A stretch of DNA of 8,515 bases, from NCBI GenBank assembly GCA_030040115.1, contig JASHUH010000649.1:1-8515 (forward strand). Direction: 5' to 3'. The stretch is from Acidobacteriaceae bacterium (GTDB lineage: Bacteria; Acidobacteriota; Terriglobia; Terriglobales; Acidobacteriaceae). The translations under genes and the position numbers were made by a program. The notes under the pieces were generated by a model. That model saw only the letters and a program-made list of their open reading frames with translations. It ran no database searches and was not told the DNA's origin. Numbering within the stretch: the first letter of the stretch is position 1; each line of letters starts with the position of its first letter. This document shows positions 1-5,446 of the stretch, in pieces.

Positions 1-1206
1 CTGACCATGAAGCCGATCTACGAGCGCGACCTGGATCAGCGGACCGTGGACGAGGCGATCGCGACTATTAACGACCGCGTGGACGCGCTGGGCGTGACCG
101 AGCCGCAGATTGCGCCCTATGGTTTGGGCGCCAACCAGATTCTGGTGGAACTGCCCGGCATCAGCGACCTGGACCGGGTGAAAACCATCATCCAGTCGAC
201 GGCGCGGCTGGAGATTCACGCGGTGGTCAGCGGTCCATTTCCCAGCCAGCAGGCCGCGCTCACCAGCGTCGGCAATGCGCTTCCGCCAGATGAGGAGATT
301 CTCCCCGCCACGGGTGAGTTGGCCGGCACGGGCGGAGGCGACGCCTACTACATTCTGCAGCGTGTTGCCATTGTGGCCGGCAGCGACTTTCGTTCCGCCG
401 AGCCGGGCGTCAACCAGAACACCGGGCAGCGCACGGTCAATTTCACCCTCACCGACGAAGCCGGAGACAAGTTCTGGGATTACACCAGCGCCAACGTGGG
501 CAAGAGCATGGCCGTGGTGATGGGCGGCACGGTGCGCGAAGTGGCCACCATCCAAAGCGGCATTCGCGACAGCGGTGAAATCACCGGCAGCTTCAGCCCC
601 GATGAAGTCATGATGCTCTCGAAGCTTTTGCGCACCGGCGCGCTGCCCGCATCGCTCAACGAAATTGAGGCCACCACCGTGGGGGCCACGCTGGGCGCGG
701 ACTCGATCCGCGAGGGCGTGACCGCGGCTATTGTCGGCGTGCTCCTGGTGTGGGGATTTATGCTCGTTTATTACAAGAGCTCGGGCATCAACGCCGACCT
801 GGCGCTGTTCCTGAACCTCGTCATCCTGCTGGGTTTTATGGGCTTCTCGCAGGCCACGCTCACCCTGCCCGGCATCGCCGGCGTCATTCTCACCATCGGC
901 ATGGGTGTGGATTCGAATGTGCTGATCTTCGAGCGCATCCGTGAGGAGATCCGGGCCGGCAAGGCGGCCGCCGCGGCCGTAGATCAGGGATTTGCGCACG
1001 CGTGGGTGACCATCCTTGACACCCACGTGACGACGATCGTATCGGCCGCCATCCTGTTCCTGTTTGGAACCGGACCGGTCAAAGGCTTCGCCACCACCCT
1101 GACGTTCGGTCTGGCGGCCAACCTGTTCACCGCGGTGTTTGTGTCGCGGGTGATCTTCGAGGCGCACCTGAACCGGTTACGGCCGGGGGAGATGGTCTCG
1201 ATTTAG
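1..1206 (+). CDS. secD: Protein translocase subunit SecD (3' part; 5' end outside the window)
   Basis: SecD works with SecF at the SecYEG channel, using the proton-motive force to complete protein export into the periplasm. The frame is open from base 1, and the first ATG (base 7) falls inside the P1 periplasmic domain, so TM1 and the start of P1 are upstream and that ATG is not the real start. Visible are the P1 signature NDRVDALGVTEP and ILVELPGI, then about five membrane segments (codons roughly 240-259, 267-283, 288-306, 343-362, 363-386, counted from base 1). The SecD TM4 signature GMGVDSNVLIFERIREE includes an Asp at about codon 304, the position of the conserved proton-pathway Asp of the family, and GPVKGFATTL follows. 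The visible 401 residues fit a normal SecD missing its N-terminus. secF follows 127 bases later. The identification is very secure. Confidence 0.96.
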   Translation: MTMKPIYERDLDQRTVDEAIATINDRVDALGVTEPQIAPYGLGANQILVELPGISDLDRVKTIIQSTARLEIHAVVSGPFPSQQAALTSVGNALPPDEEILPATGELAGTGGGDAYYILQRVAIVAGSDFRSAEPGVNQNTGQRTVNFTLTDEAGDKFWDYTSANVGKSMAVVMGGTVREVATIQSGIRDSGEITGSFSPDEVMMLSKLLRTGALPASLNEIEATTVGATLGADSIREGVTAAIVGVLLVWGFMLVYYKSSGINADLALFLNLVILLGFMGFSQATLTLPGIAGVILTIGMGVDSNVLIFERIREEIRAGKAAAAAVDQGFAHAWVTILDTHVTTIVSAAILFLFGTGPVKGFATTLTFGLAANLFTAVFVSRVIFEAHLNRLRPGEMVSI

Positions 1207-1208
1207 AA

Positions 1209-1225
1209 AGCAGCTTGTAGCTGCT
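1209..1225 (+). repeat. Short hairpin in the secD-secF gap
   Basis: AGCAGCT (1209-1215) and AGCTGCT (1219-1225) form a perfect 7-bp stem with a 3-base loop, three bases after the secD stop. No T-run follows, so it is not a typical intrinsic terminator. It may stabilise the secD 3' end or simply belong to the AGCT-rich repeat-like filler of this gap. Confidence 0.4.
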
Positions 1226-1286
1226 AGCGACTGGCTACTAGCCCGTTTTGCGGATGAGATGGCCTTTCCGGTCCCCGCGCGAAAAA

Positions 1287-1310
1287 AGCTGGAAGCCTGG
1301 AGCTGGAAGC
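1287..1310 (+). repeat. Direct repeat AGCTGGAAGC in the secD-secF gap
   Basis: AGCTGGAAGC occurs at 1287-1296 and again at 1301-1310, a period of 14 bases, followed by the related TAGCAGCC. With the AGCAGCT/AGCTGCT hairpin at 1209-1225 and CTGGCTACTAGCC around 1231-1243, the whole gap is built from AGCT/CTGG/CTAGC words. It looks like a dispersed intergenic repeat rather than unique sequence, but copies elsewhere in the genome cannot be seen from here. Confidence 0.45.
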
Positions 1311-1333
1311 TAGCAGCCAGGAGAAAAAAATAA

Positions 1334-2314
1334 GTGGAATTCTTTCACAGCGTCAATGTGGACTGGCTGGGGAAAAAATGGTATTTCCTTGCCTTTTCGA
1401 TGATTTTCAGCATTGCGGGCGTGATTTCGATGGGATGGCAGTGGGCGCACATTGGCAGCCCCGTGCCTCTGGGCGTGGATTTTCGCGGCGGCACGGAGGT
1501 GACGGTGCAGTTCGCCGAGCCTCCCAATGTGAACCGGATACGCCAGGCGATTGACGCCCAAGGCATCAAGGGCGCCGACATCTCCACGATTGGCAATCCG
1601 GCGGATCACGAGGCGGTCATCGGCCTTCCCGAGCAAATGAACGAGAAGGCCCTGGACGTGGGCCGCGCGGACATTGAGAACGCGCTGCGCTCGCATTACA
1701 CCGCCCACTTCACGGTGCGCAGCGTGGAGGTGGTGGGCCCGACCGTCGGTCACCAGCTTGAGAAGCAGGCCGCGCTGGCCACCCTCTACTCCCTCCTCGG
1801 TATGTTGATCTATCTCTGGTTCCGTTTTCAACTTATCTATGGCGTGGCAGCCGTGGTGGCCTGCTTTCACGACACGCTGATTACTGTGGGTGCGTTCTCG
1901 CTGGCCAGCCTATTCGGTTTCAATGGGTTGGAACTCAGCCTCACCGTGATCGCCGCCATCCTGACGCTGATCGGCTATTCGATGAACGACACCATTGTGG
2001 TGTTCGACCGCATCCGCGAAAACCTGCGCCTGAGCCGCCGCGAAGCATTGCCCAACCTGGTCAATCGCAGCATCAATCAGACGCTGAGCCGAACCGTGCT
2101 TACCTCCGGACTGACCTTCCTCACCGTGCTTTCTCTTTACATTTTCGGGGGGCAGGTTTTAAAGGGCTTTTCATTTGCCTTGGTTGTGGGTATTCTGATT
2201 GGGACGTACTCGTCCATCGCAGTCGCTTCTCCAATGTTGGTGGCTTGGCAGGAGTGGCGGGCGAAGAAAGGCAGGGCCATGGCTCTGCCGGCCGGGAAAC
2301 GCGGCAGAAGTTAG
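1334..2314 (+). CDS. secF: Protein translocase subunit SecF
   Basis: SecF pairs with SecD to form the proton-driven SecDF motor at SecYEG. The 326-residue protein has the usual plan: TM1 (about 16-34), a short periplasmic P4 domain starting with the signature GVDFRGGT (47-54), then TM2-TM6 (about 148-164, 170-194, 200-222, 254-271, 278-302). The SecF hallmark YSMNDTIVVFDRIREN is at 215-230. Asp219 and Arg253 are 34 residues apart, the same spacing as the proton-pathway Asp/Arg pair of E. coli and Thermus SecDF. The start is GTG; AGGAG at 1319-1323 lies 10 bases before it and there is no better ATG nearby. The gene probably shares a transcript with secD. An inverted repeat, TCTGCCG/CGGCAGA (2284-2308), overlaps its last codons. 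Confidence 0.96.
   Translation: MEFFHSVNVDWLGKKWYFLAFSMIFSIAGVISMGWQWAHIGSPVPLGVDFRGGTEVTVQFAEPPNVNRIRQAIDAQGIKGADISTIGNPADHEAVIGLPEQMNEKALDVGRADIENALRSHYTAHFTVRSVEVVGPTVGHQLEKQAALATLYSLLGMLIYLWFRFQLIYGVAAVVACFHDTLITVGAFSLASLFGFNGLELSLTVIAAILTLIGYSMNDTIVVFDRIRENLRLSRREALPNLVNRSINQTLSRTVLTSGLTFLTVLSLYIFGGQVLKGFSFALVVGILIGTYSSIAVASPMLVAWQEWRAKKGRAMALPAGKRGRS
2284..2308 (+). terminator. Possible weak hairpin at the secF 3' end
   Basis: TCTGCCG (2284-2290) pairs perfectly with CGGCAGA (2302-2308) around an 11-base loop, ending just before the secF stop codon. No U-run follows, so it could be a weak or factor-assisted 3' end, an mRNA stabiliser, or chance in GC-rich coding sequence. A candidate promoter for the next gene lies further downstream, which makes a transcript boundary in this gap plausible. 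Confidence 0.25.
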
Positions 2315-2477
2315 GGTGAAGGGCAGTTTACGCATATACGAGTTGAGTAGGGGAAGTAACGGGGTATCCTAGCAGGACGCAGCTCGGAGCCAACCATCCC
2401 AAGAGTTGCGGTGCGGTTTCAACGGCGTGAGCGCAAAAGTTTGCACCCGTTTCAGAGCACCTTTGTGTGCATTGTCT

Positions 2478-2506
2478 TTGCCAAAGGGTGGTGGTTCTGG
2501 TAAGGT
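2478..2506 (+). promoter_or_regulatory. Candidate sigma-70-type promoter for the Ton module
   Basis: TTGCCA (2478-2483, five of six matches to TTGACA) and TAAGGT (2501-2506, three of six to TATAAT) are separated by exactly 17 bases, with a TG two bases before the -10 that could act as an extended -10. Transcription would begin near 2513, giving a leader of about 95 bases to the preferred tonB start at 2607, or about 37 to the ATG at 2550. The surrounding 235-base gap (2315-2549) shows no convincing gene and is visibly less GC-rich than the flanking coding regions. Confidence 0.4.
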
Positions 2507-2606
2507 GAACACGCTCTTTTGTTACGGCTTTTGACTCCCGGGAACATTCATGGTTTCCGCGGTGTCTAAAATAGAGGTAACCAAACATTCGGATTCGAGG
2601 CTGGCT

Positions 2607-3329
2607 ATGTTTGAAGATTCCACATTTGAATCCTCGGGCAAGATCAGGAAGGCGACCAAAAGCGGCCGCTGGATGCTGTTCACGGGCTGCATCAACGGCG
2701 GGATCTTGGTTTTGCTCATTCTTATTCCGCTGATCTATCCCGAGGCGCTACCCCCGGCGATGATGCAAACTCTGTTGTTCGCGCCGCCGCCACCGCCACC
2801 GCCACCGCCACCGCCGCCGCCACCGGAAGTGCATGTGGTCCACGTGCAGTCGGAGATGATGAATAATCAGCTCACGGCGCCGACCCGGATTCCGAAGAAT
2901 ATTGAGATGGTTACGTCCAAGGAGGCCCCGCCCTCGAGCTTTGGCGTGGCCGGCATGGAAGGCTTGGGCGGCAACGGCAGTGTTTTCGGCAGCGCCTTTG
3001 GTTCCGGCAAGGGGCCGGTGGTCAAAGCTGCGCCTCCCAAGAAGGTCAATATTTCGGCCGGTGTCGCCGTAGGCATGTTGCTGCAGAAGACCATGCCCGT
3101 CTATCCGCCCATCGCCAAGGCCGCCCGCGTGCAAGGTACGGTGGTTCTGCAAGCCGAAATCTCCAAAACGGGAACCATTCAGGATCTGAAGGTCGTAAGC
3201 GGGCCGGCCATGTTGCAGGAAGCTGCGCTGGACGCCGTAAGGCAGTGGCGCTATAGGCCCTACCTGCTGAACAACGAACCGGTGGAAGTGGAAACCACTA
3301 TCAATGTGATCTTCACTTTGGGTGGATAA
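2607..3329 (+). CDS. tonB: TonB-family energy transducer with a 14-proline run
   Basis: TonB proteins are anchored in the inner membrane and carry ExbBD-derived energy to outer-membrane transporters. Numbering is from ATG 2607 (240 residues). There is a short cytoplasmic head, one membrane segment (about 22-45), 14 consecutive prolines (60-73), a Gly/Ser/Ala-rich linker, and a TonB C-terminal domain (about 155-240) with PVYPPIAKAARVQGTV, EAALDAVRQWRYRP and a final beta-strand ending IFTLGG. The frame is also open from ATG 2550, giving 19 more residues. I prefer 2607 because GAGG sits 6 bases upstream and because MFEDS is, from memory, the usual opening of acidobacterial homologues. The 2550 start also has GGGA 6 bases upstream, so it is not excluded. 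exbB follows after 143 bases. The symbol denotes the family; the outer-membrane partners cannot be told from sequence. Confidence 0.9.
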   Translation: MFEDSTFESSGKIRKATKSGRWMLFTGCINGGILVLLILIPLIYPEALPPAMMQTLLFAPPPPPPPPPPPPPPEVHVVHVQSEMMNNQLTAPTRIPKNIEMVTSKEAPPSSFGVAGMEGLGGNGSVFGSAFGSGKGPVVKAAPPKKVNISAGVAVGMLLQKTMPVYPPIAKAARVQGTVVLQAEISKTGTIQDLKVVSGPAMLQEAALDAVRQWRYRPYLLNNEPVEVETTINVIFTLGG

Positions 3330-3330
3330 T

Positions 3331-3377
3331 GAGACCTCTGGCCCGTTGGCGCGTCTGTGCAGAGGGTCTTACTTTTT
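3331..3377 (+). terminator. Possible leaky terminator or attenuator between tonB and exbB
   Basis: Just after the tonB stop, AGACCTCTG (3332-3340) can pair with CAGAGGGTCT (3360-3369) with one bulged G, around a 19-base loop, followed by TTACTTTTT (3369-3377). This resembles an imperfect intrinsic terminator and could lower exbB-exbD transcription relative to tonB, or the reverse if a second promoter lies downstream. The long loop and bulge keep confidence low. Confidence 0.3.
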
Positions 3378-3416
3378 GACCTGAGTGCGATTCCGCGAGG
3401 AGACGCATTCCCAACA

Positions 3417-3432
3417 GCCCGCTGCGGCGGGC
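3417..3432 (+). repeat. GC hairpin upstream of exbB
   Basis: GCCCGC (3417-3422) and GCGGGC (3427-3432) form a perfect 6-bp stem with a 4-base loop (TGCG). No T-run follows. It lies between the possible terminator at 3331-3377 and the ribosome binding site hairpin at 3448-3471, so the exbB leader contains three foldable elements in series. Confidence 0.4.
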
Positions 3433-3447
3433 ATTCTCAATTCAAAG

Positions 3448-3471
3448 GAATCTCCTCAGGAGGAACGATTC
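3448..3471 (+). promoter_or_regulatory. Hairpin enclosing the exbB ribosome binding site
   Basis: GAATC (3448-3452) pairs with GATTC (3467-3471) and, inside it, TCCT (3453-3456) pairs with AGGA (3461-3464), leaving a 2-base bulge (3465-3466) and a 4-base loop (3457-3460). The strong Shine-Dalgarno AGGAGG (3458-3463) therefore lies half in the stem and half in the loop, and the GTG start (3473) begins one base after the stem. The pairing is read directly from the sequence; the regulatory meaning is inference. Confidence 0.45.
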
Positions 3472-3472
3472 A

Positions 3473-4216
3473 GTGATTCTTGCTCAATTCGCACATCTTA
3501 CTTCGCATGCGGTTAACAGCCTGGCGTTGCTTTTCCAGGAAAATCAGACGGTCAGCTTCAGCCCCATGGGCCTGTGGGCTTCCATGGGATGGTTGGCCCG
3601 CGCCGTGGCCATTGTTCTATTCATCGAGTCGATCTGGTCCTTGGCTGTGATGATCGACCGGTATCTCTATTTCTCCGCGGCCCGCAAACAGTCGCGCGAA
3701 TTTGCGCCCAAGGTGGCTGGCGCGTTGAAAGACAGGAAGCTGGAGGAAGCCATCAAGATTGCGGACCGCAACAAAAAGTCCCACCTTGCCGAGGTGGTTA
3801 CTTCCGGCCTGCAGGAATTCCGCGTTTCCGCGGGCGCGCCTACGGCGGAGACCATCGAAAGCTCCGGCCGCGCTCTGGAGCGCGCCGAGGCCATCGTTCA
3901 CGCTAAGCTGAAGAGGGGTCTCGCGGTGCTGGCCACCATCGGCGCAACGGCGCCCTTTGTCGGCCTGTTCGGCACGGTGGTCGGCATTCTGCACGCCTTC
4001 CAACAGATCGCCACCCAGAAGACTTCGGGCATCGGCGCGGTCGCGGGCGGCATTGCGGAAGCCCTCGTCACCACGGCGTTCGGGCTGCTCGTGGCGATTC
4101 CGGCCGTGATGGCGTTCAACTACTTCACCGGCCGCGTTGAGGCGTTCGATGTCGAGATGGATAACTCGTCGAGCGAACTCATCGACTACTTCATCAAGCA
4201 GAGCCACAAGAGCTAG
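3473..4216 (+). CDS. exbB: ExbB / TolQ / MotA-family proton channel subunit
   Basis: ExbB forms the membrane pentamer around ExbD that converts the proton gradient into motion of TonB. The 247-residue protein has TM1 at about 40-60, a cytoplasmic region containing ARKQSREFAPKVAGAL, and TM2 and TM3 in the MotA/TolQ/ExbB domain with LATIGATAPFVGLFGTVVGI (153-172) and GIAEALVTTAFGLLVAIPAV (193-212). Thr168, Glu196 and Thr201 align at a constant offset of 20 with E. coli ExbB Thr148, Glu176 and Thr181, so the channel residues are intact. The start is GTG with AGGAGG 9 bases upstream. About 40 residues precede TM1. ExbB is preferred over TolQ because a TonB and two ExbDs are adjacent and no tolB or pal is in view, but sequence alone separates these families poorly. 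Confidence 0.93.
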   Translation: MILAQFAHLTSHAVNSLALLFQENQTVSFSPMGLWASMGWLARAVAIVLFIESIWSLAVMIDRYLYFSAARKQSREFAPKVAGALKDRKLEEAIKIADRNKKSHLAEVVTSGLQEFRVSAGAPTAETIESSGRALERAEAIVHAKLKRGLAVLATIGATAPFVGLFGTVVGILHAFQQIATQKTSGIGAVAGGIAEALVTTAFGLLVAIPAVMAFNYFTGRVEAFDVEMDNSSSELIDYFIKQSHKS

Positions 4217-4250
4217 GCGAAGCGGCTGTTGGCTCGAGCGAGAATCTCAA

Positions 4251-4284
4251 GCCGGGCTGGAGGGTTCACCCTTTCGCGCCCGGC
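4251..4284 (+). repeat. Nested hairpin between exbB and exbD1
   Basis: GCCGGGC (4251-4257) pairs with GCCCGGC (4278-4284), and inside it AGGG (4261-4264) pairs with CCCT (4269-4272) around the loop TTCA. The two helices are separated by an internal loop (TGG / TTCGC). GATTTTG follows, which is too poor a U-run for a strong terminator. It lies 34 bases after the exbB stop and could be a partial terminator, an RNase barrier or a processing site. Confidence 0.5.
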
Positions 4285-4320
4285 GATTTTGAAACGCGCG
4301 CGAGCTTGATTCCAGGAAAT

Positions 4321-4337
4321 GCCGGAGCGGATCCGGC
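4321..4337 (+). repeat. Second hairpin upstream of exbD1
   Basis: GCCGGA (4321-4326) and TCCGGC (4332-4337) form a perfect 6-bp stem with the loop GCGGA, about 36 bases before the exbD1 start. It does not cover the exbD1 ribosome binding site GGAG (4362-4365), which is free. Confidence 0.4.
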
Positions 4338-4373
4338 GAAGAAATCTCTTGCGAGACGCACGGAGCTTCGACA

Positions 4374-4814
4374 ATGTCAATTGCGGTACGCGACGAAGGT
4401 AAAAAGATCAACTCCAATATCAATGTCACCCCCATGGTGGACGTGATGCTGGTGCTGTTGATCATTTTCATGGTGATTACGCCCATGCTGCAAAATAAGG
4501 TCGCCATCGATCTGGCTACCGTTGAAAACGCGGTGGCCATGCCCGACGCCGACAAGGACGACGCCATTGTCGTAGCGGTAACGCGCGACGGTGGGGTGTT
4601 TCTTGGCCAGGACAAGGTTGATCCCAGCCAGCTTGGCAGCCTGGTGCAGCAGAGGCTGGCCGACAGGACCGATAAGACCATCTTCGTGCGCGCCGACGCG
4701 CGGGCGCAGTACAAGGCGGTGGAAGACGCCATTGACGATGTGCGCACTGCCGGGGTGGAAGATATCGGTTTGTTGACGCAGAGGAAGGAAGGCAACCTCG
4801 CCGGCGGTGAGTAG
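4374..4814 (+). CDS. exbD: ExbD / TolR-family subunit 1
   Basis: ExbD has one membrane helix inside the ExbB ring and a periplasmic domain that acts on TonB. This 146-residue copy has a short cytoplasmic head, then INVTPMVDVMLVLLIIFMV at 16-34, where Asp23 is the conserved protonatable Asp (Asp25 in E. coli ExbD). A periplasmic domain of about 100 residues ends in IFVRADARAQYKAVEDAI and EDIGLLTQ. Start ATG; GGAG 8 bases upstream. It is 157 bases after exbB and 55 bases before the second exbD, so all three are probably co-transcribed. Its periplasmic domain differs clearly from that of the second copy, with charged VENAVAMPDADKDD after the membrane helix instead of the Pro/Gln-rich segment there. 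The two are therefore diverged paralogues and not a recent duplication. Confidence 0.93.
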   Translation: MSIAVRDEGKKINSNINVTPMVDVMLVLLIIFMVITPMLQNKVAIDLATVENAVAMPDADKDDAIVVAVTRDGGVFLGQDKVDPSQLGSLVQQRLADRTDKTIFVRADARAQYKAVEDAIDDVRTAGVEDIGLLTQRKEGNLAGGE

Positions 4815-4817
4815 CGC

Positions 4818-4832
4818 AGCTCTTTACGAGCT
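4818..4832 (+). repeat. Small hairpin between the two exbD genes
   Basis: AGCTC (4818-4822) and GAGCT (4828-4832) form a 5-bp stem around TTTAC, four bases after the exbD1 stop. It is weak. The exbD2 ribosome binding site AAGGAG (4856-4861), 8 bases before the ATG, is the only other clear signal in this 55-base gap. Confidence 0.25.
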
Positions 4833-4869
4833 AGATGATTTCGCGAGAAGGAAACAAGGAGTTTAAGCC

Positions 4870-5304
4870 ATGGCAATGTCAATGGGCGGCGGCGGCGGCA
4901 GCATGGCCGACATCAATGTGACGCCGATGATCGATATCCTGCTGGTGCTTCTGATCATCTTCATGGTCATCGTGCCGGTTACCCCGCACGGCCTGGACGC
5001 GCTGGTGCCCCAGCCCCCGAAGAAGCAGCAGCAGCAGCAGCCGAATGACCGCACCATCGTGGTTCAGGTTCTCTATCGCCCAGGCCAAGCCCCGGCGTAC
5101 AAGATCAATGACACCGATGTGACCCACGCCGAGTTGCTGTCCAAGCTGACCGCGATCTTCGCCAACCGCGCCGAGCGTGTGATGTTCGTTAAGGGCGACG
5201 ACAATGTCGATTTCGCCTCCATCGCCGACGTGATCGACATCGGCAAGTCGGCGAACGTGGACCACATCGGTTTGATGACGCCCAAGATCCAGGCCGGTCA
5301 GTAG
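4870..5304 (+). CDS. exbD: ExbD / TolR-family subunit 2
   Basis: This is a second, diverged ExbD of 144 residues. The head is unusual: MAMSM followed by five glycines (6-10). Then come ADINVTPMIDILLVLLIIFM (13-32), with the essential Asp at position 22, and a periplasmic segment with PQPPKK followed by five glutamines (encoded by CAG repeats at 5026-5040). The folded domain carries RTIVVQVLY, RVMFVKGDDNVDFASIADVID and HIGLMTPK. AAGGAG lies 8 bases before the ATG, a strong ribosome binding site. Both ExbDs keep the proton-carrying Asp, so both could sit in the same ExbB ring, as a heterodimer or as alternatives. Tandem exbD pairs after one exbB are known in several phyla, and the division of labour is generally unclear. 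Confidence 0.93.
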   Translation: MAMSMGGGGGSMADINVTPMIDILLVLLIIFMVIVPVTPHGLDALVPQPPKKQQQQQPNDRTIVVQVLYRPGQAPAYKINDTDVTHAELLSKLTAIFANRAERVMFVKGDDNVDFASIADVIDIGKSANVDHIGLMTPKIQAGQ

Positions 5305-5349
5305 CTCCGGCTTGCCGGCGCTCCCGGGTGAGAGCCGAATGCCGGAGCT
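5303..5349 (+). repeat. Inverted repeat after exbD2, overlapping its stop codon
   Basis: AGCTCCGGC (5303-5311) pairs perfectly with GCCGGAGCT (5341-5349), a 9-bp stem around a 29-base loop. Its first two bases are the last two of the exbD2 TAG stop. No T-run follows. Immediately downstream, GCCGCCCGGGCGGC (5351-5364) is a 14-bp perfect palindrome. Together they make the first half of this 142-base gap strongly structured. Confidence 0.45.
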
Positions 5350-5350
5350 T

Positions 5351-5364
5351 GCCGCCCGGGCGGC
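5351..5364. repeat. 14-bp perfect GC palindrome
   Basis: GCCGCCCGGGCGGC reads the same on both strands. It lies between exbD2 and the TPR gene, next to the 5303-5349 inverted repeat. All-GC palindromes arise easily in high-GC intergenic DNA. It could be a protein binding site or part of an mRNA fold, and nothing in the sequence decides which. Confidence 0.35.
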
Positions 5365-5446
5365 GGCCGCTCAGGTCCGCGACCGGTCCGCAACAGATTC
5401 CAGGCCCGCGGCCACCCGCGTTCGCCTGAAGGAGAAGAAAACGAAC

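Noticed and set aside
7..9. ATG at base 7 as the start of secD
   Set aside because: It falls inside the P1 domain, TM1 would be missing, and the frame is open to the window edge, so the gene is cut by the window and not truncated.
1310..1870. Open frame on the - strand opposite the start of secF
   Set aside because: The translation has no recognisable domain and the + strand encodes unmistakable SecF.
2748..3152. - strand frame encoding alternating Arg and Trp
   Set aside because: This is simply the complement of the polyproline codons of tonB in another frame, not an antimicrobial-type peptide gene.
3473..5304. A Tol-Pal (tolQ-tolR) system
   Set aside because: TolQ/ExbB and TolR/ExbD are hard to tell apart, but no tolB, pal or ybgF-like gene is present and a TonB-domain protein is adjacent. 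The TPR protein lacks the coiled-coil start expected of YbgF/CpoB.
5312..5446. N-terminal extension of the TPR protein from a TTG at 5312
   Set aside because: The extra 45 residues would bury a lipoprotein signal peptide, have low-complexity Ala/Arg composition and overlap structured non-coding repeats. The ATG at 5447 has a ribosome binding site.
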